Below are positions 7,712 through 14,457 of a DNA stretch of 32,838 nt, piece after piece. The notes beneath the pieces are model-generated. The model saw only the letters and a program-made list of their open reading frames with translations. It had not been told where the DNA came from and searched no databases. The DNA comes from a bacterium (lineage in GTDB: Bacteria > Pseudomonadota > Alphaproteobacteria > Rhizobiales > Aestuariivirgaceae), in the NCBI GenBank assembly GCA_022842165.1, contig JALHQC010000047.1, positions 1 to 32,838 on the forward strand, read 5' to 3'. Every line of letters starts with the position of its first letter. Within the stretch, counting starts at the first letter, position 1. The position numbers and the translations under genes are program-made.

Positions 7712-8298
7712 ACATCCGCCGCGAAACCGATTTCGAGTTGCTGGGAAAACCGAACGGAAAGGAAGTTCAGCACGGCATCGTGCGCCGTGTCGCTGGAACT
7801 GCATATGGCATCTTGAACCAGTATGGTCCGAAATCCGCGGTCGATGGCGCCGAGCAGCGCGCCCATGACGCAGACATCGGTCTCGCCGCCAGTGATGACC
7901 AGCGTTTCGACCTTCCGGCGCTTCAGCACATCCTCAAGCTTGCTCCCGATCCAGGGCGAATAGGTCATCTTGTCGATCACTTCCGCCGGTGGAACAAAGC
8001 GTGCCAGCGCGGCTGTCAGGACGGTCACGTCTTCTCTGAGTCGGGACGCCGTAAGCATCGGCCATTTTTCATAAACGCGCTGCCATGTTCCTGGTGCGCT
8101 ACCCGCATCTTCGGGGGGCAGAAAGCGCGTGAACACGATGCGCTCCGGCGCGAGCTTGCATAGCTTAACGATGTGCGGAACGACACGGGGCATCCACGCC
8201 AGTCCCCATGGCTGGCCCGGCTCGAACATGACTTGCATGTCGACGCAGAGATGCGCCCATTCGCCCCAGTAATCCGGCCGCAGCCTGCCATGCGTCAT
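7684..8298 (-). CDS. Isochorismatase-family cysteine hydrolase
   Basis: A 204-residue cytoplasmic hydrolase of the isochorismatase-like superfamily, whose members include nicotinamidases, ureidoacrylate and other amidases and true isochorismatases. The catalytic triad is readable: Asp20 in CVDMQ, Lys110 in DKMTYSPW and nucleophile Cys143 in GGETDVCVMG. The MTYSPW segment and VLVQDAICSS ending are also typical. ATG at 8298 is taken as the start because an AGGAG lies ten bases upstream and the fold begins directly; the open frame runs further to 9009, but that part is antisense to the Mn catalase. The gene faces away from the Mn catalase across a 200-base gap. The substrate is unknown; neighbours suggest a stress or detoxification role. 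Confidence 0.9.
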   Translation of the reverse strand: MTHGRLRPDYWGEWAHLCVDMQVMFEPGQPWGLAWMPRVVPHIVKLCKLAPERIVFTRFLPPEDAGSAPGTWQRVYEKWPMLTASRLREDVTVLTAALARFVPPAEVIDKMTYSPWIGSKLEDVLKRRKVETLVITGGETDVCVMGALLGAIDRGFRTILVQDAICSSSDTAHDAVLNFLSVRFSQQLEIGFAADVIRLGAREA

Positions 8299-8502
8299 CA
8301 ATCCACCGCTCCTGAGATTGGCACGCCGCTTCAAGCGCCTTGTGCCGGTCCGGGTTCCGGACGTGCGGAACGGCAGATTGGAATCCGCAAGGCAATTCAT
8401 CTGGCTGCCACTTCTCACGGTAGGCCGTTCCGGCAAAATGCCATGGAACCTTCGATGCCGATTTCCACTTAGGGACCAACTCGGAAGAGGAAGGGGACCA
8501 TC

Positions 8503-9789
8503 ATGTATCATCACGTCAAGAAGCTCATGTACACGGTTCGCGTCGATGCGCCCGACCCGCGTTTCGGCAACATGCTGCTCGAGCAGTTCGGCGGCGCCAA
8601 TGGCGAGCTTGCTGCGGCCATGCAGTATTCGATACAAGGCCTGAATTGCGATGATGCCGCGCGCAAGGACCTCCTCATGGACATTGGCACGGAAGAATTG
8701 AGCCATCTCGAGGTGGTGGGAACTCTGGCGCGGCTGCATCTGGCGCCCATGAAGAACAGCCGCGATGCCGCCGAGGCCGATCCGCTGATTGCCATTGCTG
8801 GCGGAGGAGGCGTCAACCTCTTCAACTCCATGGGCAATCCCTGGACTGCCGACTATCTGAAGATCACCGGCGAACTCGATGTCGACCTTCGCAGCAACAT
8901 CGCAGCCGAGGCCCGGGCCAAGATCGTCTACGAGCGGCTGATCAACTTCTGTGACGACGCCGGAACGAAAGACGCGCTTCAGTTCCTTATGACGCGGGAA
9001 ATCACCCACATGAAGGCCTTCGCCGCAGCGCTTGAAAGCATGGAAAAGCCGCCGTTCACGGTCGGACGGATCGCCCCCAGCGCCGGCATCGTGAACCAGT
9101 ATTTCAACGATTCTTCCGGCACCGGCGAAATGGGCGAAATCGACACGCGCGGGCCGTGGAACGAGGGTGGCGAGTGGGAGTATGTCGAATCTCCCGTTCT
9201 GGCTTCGGCCGGCAACGGCAAGTCCGAAACCGCAGCCTCAAATAAGATCGACAGCTCCCTCGAGAGTTCCATTCCAGCCGATGCGGAAGGCATCTATGAG
9301 TCGCTTATCGAGCACTTGCGCGATCTGCTGCATGCCGAGAAGCAGCTTGTGAAAGCCTTGCCGAAAATGGCCAAGGCGGCAAATTCGGTACAGCTCCAGG
9401 ATGCCTTCGAACTTCACCTTGCCGAGACGGTAGAGCAGGCGGAACGCCTGACCGAAATCCTGAAAATGCTGGGGGCGGAGTCCGCGCGGCCGAAGCCCTG
9501 CAAGGGCATGATGGGCCTCGTCGAAGAGGGCGACGATATCATCACCGAAGGCAAGAAGAAGGATCCGTCCCTTGCCGATCTCGACCTCATCGCCGCCGCC
9601 CACAAGGTGGAGCACTACGAGATCGCCGGCTATACCACCGCCCGCAATCTGGCCTTCCAGCTTCGCCTTCCGGAAGTAAGCCGGCTTCTGCAAATGTCCC
9701 TTGCCGAAGAGCATAACAGCGATCTCATTCTTGACCAGATTGCGCGGCCGCTGATGTCGTTGATCGGACGACCGCCAGCACTTGTCTGA
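8503..9789 (+). CDS. Manganese catalase fused to a YciF (DUF892) ferritin-like domain
   Basis: A 428-residue two-domain protein. Residues 1-~230 are a dimanganese catalase (2 H2O2 to 2 H2O + O2). The five metal ligands fall in family motifs: Glu35 (ANGELAAAMQY), Glu65 and His68 (TEELSHLE), Glu136 (NIAAEARAK) and His169 (TREITHMKAF). The WNEGGEWEYV tail at 219-228 is the usual end of such enzymes. After a Ser/Ala-rich linker (about 232-258), residues ~260-420 form a full YciE/YciF domain with LHAEKQLVKALPKM, EQAERLTEILKMLG, KVEHYEIAGYTTARN and SLAEEHNSDLILDQI. Typical Mn catalases are about 220-300 residues, so the fusion explains the length. GGAAGAGGAAGGGGA just upstream gives a strong ribosome site for ATG 8503. 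The fold of both halves predicts two separate dimetal sites in one chain. Confidence 0.93.
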   Translation: MYHHVKKLMYTVRVDAPDPRFGNMLLEQFGGANGELAAAMQYSIQGLNCDDAARKDLLMDIGTEELSHLEVVGTLARLHLAPMKNSRDAAEADPLIAIAGGGGVNLFNSMGNPWTADYLKITGELDVDLRSNIAAEARAKIVYERLINFCDDAGTKDALQFLMTREITHMKAFAAALESMEKPPFTVGRIAPSAGIVNQYFNDSSGTGEMGEIDTRGPWNEGGEWEYVESPVLASAGNGKSETAASNKIDSSLESSIPADAEGIYESLIEHLRDLLHAEKQLVKALPKMAKAANSVQLQDAFELHLAETVEQAERLTEILKMLGAESARPKPCKGMMGLVEEGDDIITEGKKKDPSLADLDLIAAAHKVEHYEIAGYTTARNLAFQLRLPEVSRLLQMSLAEEHNSDLILDQIARPLMSLIGRPPALV

Positions 9790-9810
9790 GGCAAGATGCA
9801 ATTGAAGCGG

Positions 9811-9842
9811 GGAGAGGCGATTGCAGATTTTATCGCCTCTCC
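9811..9842 (+). terminator. Strong hairpin after the Mn catalase fusion gene
   Basis: GGAGAGGCGAT (9811-9821) and ATCGCCTCTCC (9832-9842) form a perfect eleven-base stem with a ten-base loop; outer GCGG/CCGC pairs extend it past one bulged T. It begins 21 bases after the stop codon at 9789 and precedes the DUF2254 gene. It is a likely intrinsic terminator or mRNA-stabilising stem, although the downstream T content is low. Confidence 0.65.
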
Positions 9843-9908
9843 TCCGCATTAGCGGCCGGCAAGGCGAGAGCCGGCTGCGGTGAGCGGCTGCGAACGGGAG
9901 CGGACAGG

Positions 9909-11165
9909 ATGATGTCGCGGTGGCGATGGCTGCTCACGCTGTTTGCGCGCAAGACATGGGTGCGAGTCAGCCTGATAGCGCTTCTGGGCGTAGTGACGGC
10001 TGCGGCTGCCATCCTGTTTGCGCCATACGTCCCGGACAGTTGGACGATCAAGATCGGCGCTCAGGCGATCGATGGGATTCTCAACGTCCTGGCCTCGAGC
10101 ATGCTGGCCGTGACGGTGTTCTCGGTCAGCACCATGGTTGCTGCCTATGGTGCGGCCACTAGCAACGTCACGCCGCGCGCCACCAGGCTTCTCATGGAGG
10201 ACCAGACCAGCCAGAACGTGCTTGGCACGTTCATCGGCTCGTTTCTTTTCAGTCTCGTCGGCATCATCGCCTTGAGTACGGGGCTTTACGGTTCGCAGGG
10301 GCGCGCCATCCTGCTCGTCGTCACCGTCGTCCTGATTGCGCTGATTGCGGTCACGATCCTGCGGTGGATCGATTATCTGGCGCGCTTCGGACGGCTGGGC
10401 GAAACGATCGATCGCGTGGAGAAGGCGACCTGGCAGGCCATGCGGACAAGGCTTGACCAACCCTTTCTTGGCGGCCGGCCTATGACTGGCGCTGCCCCGG
10501 CCGACGCATCGCCCGTCTACGCATCCACCATCGGGTATGTGCAGCATATCGATGTCGGAGCGATCGAGGATTGCCTGAGGAAAGTCGGTTGCACTGTCTG
10601 CATCACGGCGCTGCCAGGCGTCTTTGCCGACCCTTCCCGGCCAGTGGCGATGATCTCCGGCCCGGGGGATGACAGTCTGTCCAAGGCAATTGCACGAGCC
10701 TTTTCGGTGGGGGCCAATCGGACCTTCGATCAGGATCCGCGGTTTGGCTTGTGTGTTCTGGCGGAAATTGCTTCGCGGGCGTTGTCACCCGCTGTCAATG
10801 ATCCGGGCACGGCGATCGACGTCATTGGCCGGGCTGTCCGGTTGCTGGCGCAATGGGGAAGTGATGATGCCGCACAGCAGGAGGCAGAACTCATGTATCC
10901 GCATGTGTGGGTGCCGGCCATCAGACCAGACGACTTGTTCGATGACATCTTCTCGCCCATCGCAAGAGACGGCGCTGCCATGGTCGAGATCGATCTTCGA
11001 CTTCAGAAGGCTTTCCTCGCGCTTGCAACGGCCGATAGCGCTGCATTCAAAGGTGCCGCAAGGCGTCATTCTGCCGTGTCTCTTCAGCGCGCGGACCTTG
11101 AACTGAAGCTTGAGGATGAACGCCGGGCGGTTCGCGCTCTAGCCTCCCGGCTCGGCGAGAACTAG
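9909..11165 (+). CDS. DUF2254 integral membrane protein
   Basis: A 418-residue inner-membrane protein matching the DUF2254 (COG4325) pattern; the function of the family is not established. Four hydrophobic helices are visible in the first 160 residues (about 19-42, 53-82, 104-123 and 133-157). A soluble region of ~250 residues follows with features seen throughout the family, such as YVQHIDVGAIED, the FDQDPRFGLCVLAEIASRALSPAVNDPGTA stretch and the final helical tail. The highly conserved ASRALSPAVNDPGTA segment (about residues 288-302) looks like a functional core. ATG at 9909 (another ATG follows directly) is preceded by GGAGCGGACAGG. It follows the Mn catalase fusion after a strong hairpin, so it is probably transcribed separately or at reduced level. 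Confidence 0.88.
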   Translation: MMSRWRWLLTLFARKTWVRVSLIALLGVVTAAAAILFAPYVPDSWTIKIGAQAIDGILNVLASSMLAVTVFSVSTMVAAYGAATSNVTPRATRLLMEDQTSQNVLGTFIGSFLFSLVGIIALSTGLYGSQGRAILLVVTVVLIALIAVTILRWIDYLARFGRLGETIDRVEKATWQAMRTRLDQPFLGGRPMTGAAPADASPVYASTIGYVQHIDVGAIEDCLRKVGCTVCITALPGVFADPSRPVAMISGPGDDSLSKAIARAFSVGANRTFDQDPRFGLCVLAEIASRALSPAVNDPGTAIDVIGRAVRLLAQWGSDDAAQQEAELMYPHVWVPAIRPDDLFDDIFSPIARDGAAMVEIDLRLQKAFLALATADSAAFKGAARRHSAVSLQRADLELKLEDERRAVRALASRLGEN

Positions 11166-11208
11166 TCGCCAGCCACCGGCCGTTTGATCTGAATACAATT
11201 TCATATAT

Positions 11209-11218
11209 AGAATATTCT
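11209..11218. promoter_or_regulatory. Ten-base palindrome in the promoter gap of the DHAP operon
   Basis: AGAATATTCT is a perfect palindrome lying in the AT-rich 85-base gap before the glpD-like gene, next to TACAAT and CATATATAG that could serve as promoter elements. It is a candidate operator, possibly for the SorC protein encoded five genes downstream. Confidence 0.35.
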
Positions 11219-11250
11219 TGCCGACTCGTTGACGGAAGGAATGTTCCGGC

Positions 11251-12891
11251 ATGGAAGACAGAAAATCCATCTATGATCTCATCGTCATAGGTGCGGGGAT
11301 CAATGGCCTGGGGATCGCGCGTGACGCGGCCCGGCGTGGCCTGCGGGCTGTCGTGCTGGAACAGGATGATATCTGCAGCGGCGTTTCTGCCTGGTCCGGA
11401 CGGTTGGCGCATGGGGGCTTGCGCTACCTCGAGCACCGCGACTTCGCGCTGGTGCGCGAATCGCTCCGGGAGCGGGAGCGGATGATCGAGCTTGCCCCCC
11501 ATCTGGTGAAACCCTTGCGTCTCTTGATGCCGCTCTATGCCCACAACCGGCGGCCGTCCTGGCTCATCCGCATCGGCATGATCCTGTACGACATCCTGTC
11601 GTTCGACAAGCGCACCGGCGGGCACGAGATGCTGAACCGGGACGCTACCATGCGCCGCTTCCCCGGCATCGCTTCCGCCGGGCTTGGCGGGGCGGCCGTC
11701 TTTACCGAAGGCCAGGTCGAGTATGCCGAGCGGCTTTGCGTGGAACTGGCGGTAGCCGCCGTTGCCGATGGTGCGGAGCTGCGCACCAAGGCGCGGGTGG
11801 AGGAGCCCGTGATGGAGCATGGATGCGTGGCAGGCGTAAAGTATCGCGATCTGGAAACGGGCCACATGGTTGAAGCGCGCGCGCCCGTAGTGCTGAACGT
11901 GGCGGGCCCGTGGATCGACCGGATCTTCTCGCGCAATGCGCCGCCCCAGCCGCGCCTCAACGGCGGCACCAAGGGCAGCCACCTGATCGTCGACCCGTTT
12001 CCTGGTGCGCCGAAGGACGTCGTCTATTACGAGTCGAAGACTGATGGCCGCCTCGTGCTCGTCATACCCTGGATGGGCCGCTACATGATCGGCACGACTG
12101 ACATCCGCTTTGACGATGACCCGGACGATGCCCGCTGCAGCGCCGCCGAAATGACCTACCTGCTCGGCGAAGTGAACCAGCTGATCCCTGAGGCCGGGCT
12201 GACGGCCGATCATGTCCTCTACACCTTCTCGGGGGTTCGGCCATTGCCCTATGCGCCGGGTGTCGTCGAAGCGAAAGTCCCGCGCAGCCATGTGCTGCAC
12301 GATCATGCCCCCAGCCTTCCCGGTCTTGTCACCGTCGTCGGCGGCAAGCTCACCACCTTCCGTCAGCTTGCGGAAGACGCCGTCGATGACGTGTTCAGAA
12401 GACTGGGCCGCAGGTGCCCGCCCTGCACGACAGCCAGCTTGCCTTTTCCGGGAGCGGTGTTTGGAGCGGCGGAGTTGTCGAGCCGCCTCGCTGGGCTGGG
12501 CCTTGGGGAAAAAACCATCCGCCGCCTGATCGGGCTCTATGGAAGCCGGGCGCGCGACGTTGCGGAGGAGGCCAGTGCCGATTCGCAGCTTTTGCAGGTG
12601 GTGCATGAGGAAACTGGCGCCATCGGTGCTGAAATGGTCTTTGCCATGCGTCATGAATTCGCGCGAAGCATGAGCGATGTGATGGCGCGCCGCGTGCTGT
12701 TGGCATTCGCGCCGGGCCACGGCCTCGAGTCCCTTGACGTTGTTGCCGACCTCCTCAGCCGCCATTTCGGCTGGGACGCGCAACGCCGCACCGCCGAGAT
12801 CAGGAGTTATGAGAGGTGGCTCGCGCATCTGAGCGTGCCGGGGCGGCCAGGCATCGGCGGCGTCAGGTCCGAGGCCGGGGCCGCGGCATGA
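11251..12891 (+). CDS. glpD: FAD-dependent glycerol-3-phosphate dehydrogenase (GlpD-like)
   Basis: A 546-residue membrane-associated flavoprotein that oxidises sn-glycerol 3-phosphate to dihydroxyacetone phosphate and passes electrons to quinone. The FAD Rossmann motif is at residues 9-25 (LIVIGAGINGLGIARDAA). GlpD landmarks follow: RLAHGGLRYLEHRDF, APHLVKPL, GTKGSHLIVD, IPWMGRYMIGTTDIRF, FSGVRPL with the substrate-binding Arg, and GGKLTTFRQLAED. Length is close to the E. coli enzyme (501) with a longer tail. The serine cluster TSSxSSKL of E. coli reads VSAWSGRL here, a mild divergence. GGAAGGA precedes ATG 11251 by ten bases. The stop overlaps the next gene's ATG (ATGA). It is first in a ten-gene operon, so a related polyol phosphate could be the actual substrate. 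Confidence 0.88.
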   Translation: MEDRKSIYDLIVIGAGINGLGIARDAARRGLRAVVLEQDDICSGVSAWSGRLAHGGLRYLEHRDFALVRESLRERERMIELAPHLVKPLRLLMPLYAHNRRPSWLIRIGMILYDILSFDKRTGGHEMLNRDATMRRFPGIASAGLGGAAVFTEGQVEYAERLCVELAVAAVADGAELRTKARVEEPVMEHGCVAGVKYRDLETGHMVEARAPVVLNVAGPWIDRIFSRNAPPQPRLNGGTKGSHLIVDPFPGAPKDVVYYESKTDGRLVLVIPWMGRYMIGTTDIRFDDDPDDARCSAAEMTYLLGEVNQLIPEAGLTADHVLYTFSGVRPLPYAPGVVEAKVPRSHVLHDHAPSLPGLVTVVGGKLTTFRQLAEDAVDDVFRRLGRRCPPCTTASLPFPGAVFGAAELSSRLAGLGLGEKTIRRLIGLYGSRARDVAEEASADSQLLQVVHEETGAIGAEMVFAMRHEFARSMSDVMARRVLLAFAPGHGLESLDVVADLLSRHFGWDAQRRTAEIRSYERWLAHLSVPGRPGIGGVRSEAGAAA

Positions 12892-14381
12892 GCAGGCCCT
12901 ATGTGATGGCGCTGGACGAAGGCTCGACCAGCGCCCGTGCCGTGCTCGTCGATCCCGAAGGCCGCATCGTGTCGGAAGCGCGCAATTCGGTGGTGCCGAA
13001 TTTTCCGCGCACCGGCTGGGTCGAGCTTGATCCCGTTGCCCTTTGGCAGGCCCAGCGCGCCAGCATGGAAGCCGCCATGGCCAAGGTAGGAGCGAGCAGC
13101 GACGACATCGCGGCGATCGGCGTTACCACCCATCGCGAAACCTGCATGATCTGGGACAGGGCAACGGGTGAACCCGTGTATCCCGCCATCATGTGGATGT
13201 CGAAACAGACTGATGCGATCGTGGCGCGCTGGAGGGCCCAAGGCCTCGACGCGCTGGTGCGCGAGCGGACGGGCCTGTTCAACGATTCATTCTTCAGCGC
13301 GGCGAAACTCGCCTGGCTGGTCGAGAATGTTCCGGGCGTCCGGGCGCGGGCGGAAAAGGGCGAGCTTGCCGCCGGCACGGTCGACAGCTGGCTGGTATGG
13401 AAACTGACCGGCGGCAGGACGCATGCGACCGACCACAGCGAAGCCTCGCGCACCGCGCTCTTCGCGCTCGACAGCCTCGACTGGGATGAGGAAATCTGCG
13501 AGGCCTGCGGCATCCCCGTGGCGCTTCTTCCGCCCGCCCGGCCCTCGTCATATGACTTCGGCGAGATGGTTCCGCGGGAGACTGGCGTTCCCGGCCGCGC
13601 CGCCGTGCCGATCACCGCCATCATGGCGGATCAGCAGGCAGGCATGTTCGGCCAGGCCTGTTTCGAACCGGGCTCCGTCAAGAACACCTATGGCACCGCA
13701 GGCGTGCTGACGGCCAATACAGGCGCAAAACCCTCGGTATTGAAGGGCCTCACGGCAAGCGTCGGCTGGACTGTCGGAAGCCGTACGGATTTTGAGGCGG
13801 AAGGTGTTGTGTTCCACAGTGGCCAGACCATGCAATGGCTGCGCGACAGGCTGGGCGTCCTGGGCGATGGCGAAGACATCGAGGCGGTGGCCCGCCAGGT
13901 TCCCGACAATGGCGGCGTCTACATCGTTCCGGCCTTTGCCGGAATCTGCGCGCCGCACTGGGTGCGTGAGGCGAAGGCCGGCATCGTAGGCCTCACGCTC
14001 GAAACAGGCCGCGCCCATGTGGTGCGCGCCGGGATCGAGGCCATGGCCTACCAGACGCGCGACAATGTCGAAGCACTGAAGGCCGGCGGCTTGCCGGTTC
14101 CGGAGTTGAAGGTCGATGGCGGGGCGACGCGCAACAATCTCCTTTGCCAGTTCCAGGCCGATATCCTCGGCATTCCGGTGCGCCGCCCGGTGGAACTCGA
14201 ACGCACGGCGCTTGGCGTGGCCCACATGGCGGGCATGGGCGTGGGCCGCTGGCAGCAGCATGACCTGAGCGACCGCTGGCAGGTGGACAGGGTGTTCGAA
14301 CCGGAAATCTCCGCCGACCAGCGCGAGGCCGTCTGCGCTGGCTGGGATGCGGCAGTGCGGAGCGTCACGGCTAGGCAATAA
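12888..14381 (+). CDS. glpK: Glycerol kinase-like FGGY kinase, diverged substrate pocket
   Basis: A 497-residue FGGY kinase closest to glycerol kinase. The ATP loop ALDEGSTSARAV (8-19) and the substrate segments THRET (Arg83, Glu84), MWMSKQT (Trp103) and ADQQAGMFGQ (Asp248) align with E. coli GlpK. The pocket is not identical: position 135 is Phe (SFFSAAK) where E. coli has Tyr135 that bonds a glycerol hydroxyl, and the GAPYWD loop reads CAPHWV. ATG 12888 is chosen since it overlaps the glpD stop by four bases; the longer open frame only extends into glpD. Product would be sn-glycerol 3-phosphate or a related polyol phosphate, feeding the GlpD-like enzyme. I cannot tell whether glycerol is still the preferred substrate. 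Confidence 0.85.
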   Translation: MSRPYVMALDEGSTSARAVLVDPEGRIVSEARNSVVPNFPRTGWVELDPVALWQAQRASMEAAMAKVGASSDDIAAIGVTTHRETCMIWDRATGEPVYPAIMWMSKQTDAIVARWRAQGLDALVRERTGLFNDSFFSAAKLAWLVENVPGVRARAEKGELAAGTVDSWLVWKLTGGRTHATDHSEASRTALFALDSLDWDEEICEACGIPVALLPPARPSSYDFGEMVPRETGVPGRAAVPITAIMADQQAGMFGQACFEPGSVKNTYGTAGVLTANTGAKPSVLKGLTASVGWTVGSRTDFEAEGVVFHSGQTMQWLRDRLGVLGDGEDIEAVARQVPDNGGVYIVPAFAGICAPHWVREAKAGIVGLTLETGRAHVVRAGIEAMAYQTRDNVEALKAGGLPVPELKVDGGATRNNLLCQFQADILGIPVRRPVELERTALGVAHMAGMGVGRWQQHDLSDRWQVDRVFEPEISADQREAVCAGWDAAVRSVTARQ

Positions 14382-14397
14382 TCCACATATTCAGTGC

Positions 14398-14425
14398 TTG
14401 TATAAAAATTCACGTATTGTATAAA
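14398..14425 (+). promoter_or_regulatory. Tandem TTGTATAAA repeats in the only sizeable gap of the operon
   Basis: TTGTATAAA occurs at 14398-14406 and again at 14417-14425, 19 bases apart, in a 72-base AT-rich gap between the kinase and the glycerol-1-phosphate dehydrogenase. The arrangement could be an internal promoter (TATAAA as a -10 element) or a tandem regulator site on one face of the helix. Confidence 0.4.
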
Positions 14426-14430
14426 TCGAC

Positions 14431-14457
14431 ATGCCTCCCGCCCGAGTTTCTGAATGA
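14431..14457 (+). other. Possible eight-codon leader peptide overlapping the next start
   Basis: An ATG at 14431 opens a frame reading MPPARVSE and ends with TGA at 14455-14457, which overlaps the ATG at 14454 (ATGA). Such an arrangement could couple translation of the dehydrogenase to a short leader. There is no clear ribosome site, so coincidence is possible. Confidence 0.2.

Noticed and set aside
8299..8502. Search for an EcfG promoter before the Mn catalase fusion gene.
   Set aside because: Two GGAAC sequences occur, but neither is followed by CGTT at 16-17 bases. A minus-strand GGAAC-N17-GCTT is a poor match.
8299..9009. Minus-strand extension of the isochorismatase frame to 441 residues.
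   Set aside because: The extension is antisense to the Mn catalase, which has all metal ligands. A good ribosome site and start exist at 8298.
11047..12828. Long minus-strand open frame (593 codons) opposite the glpD-like gene.
   Set aside because: The plus strand encodes a full GlpD with all motifs. The antisense frame is an artefact of high GC content.
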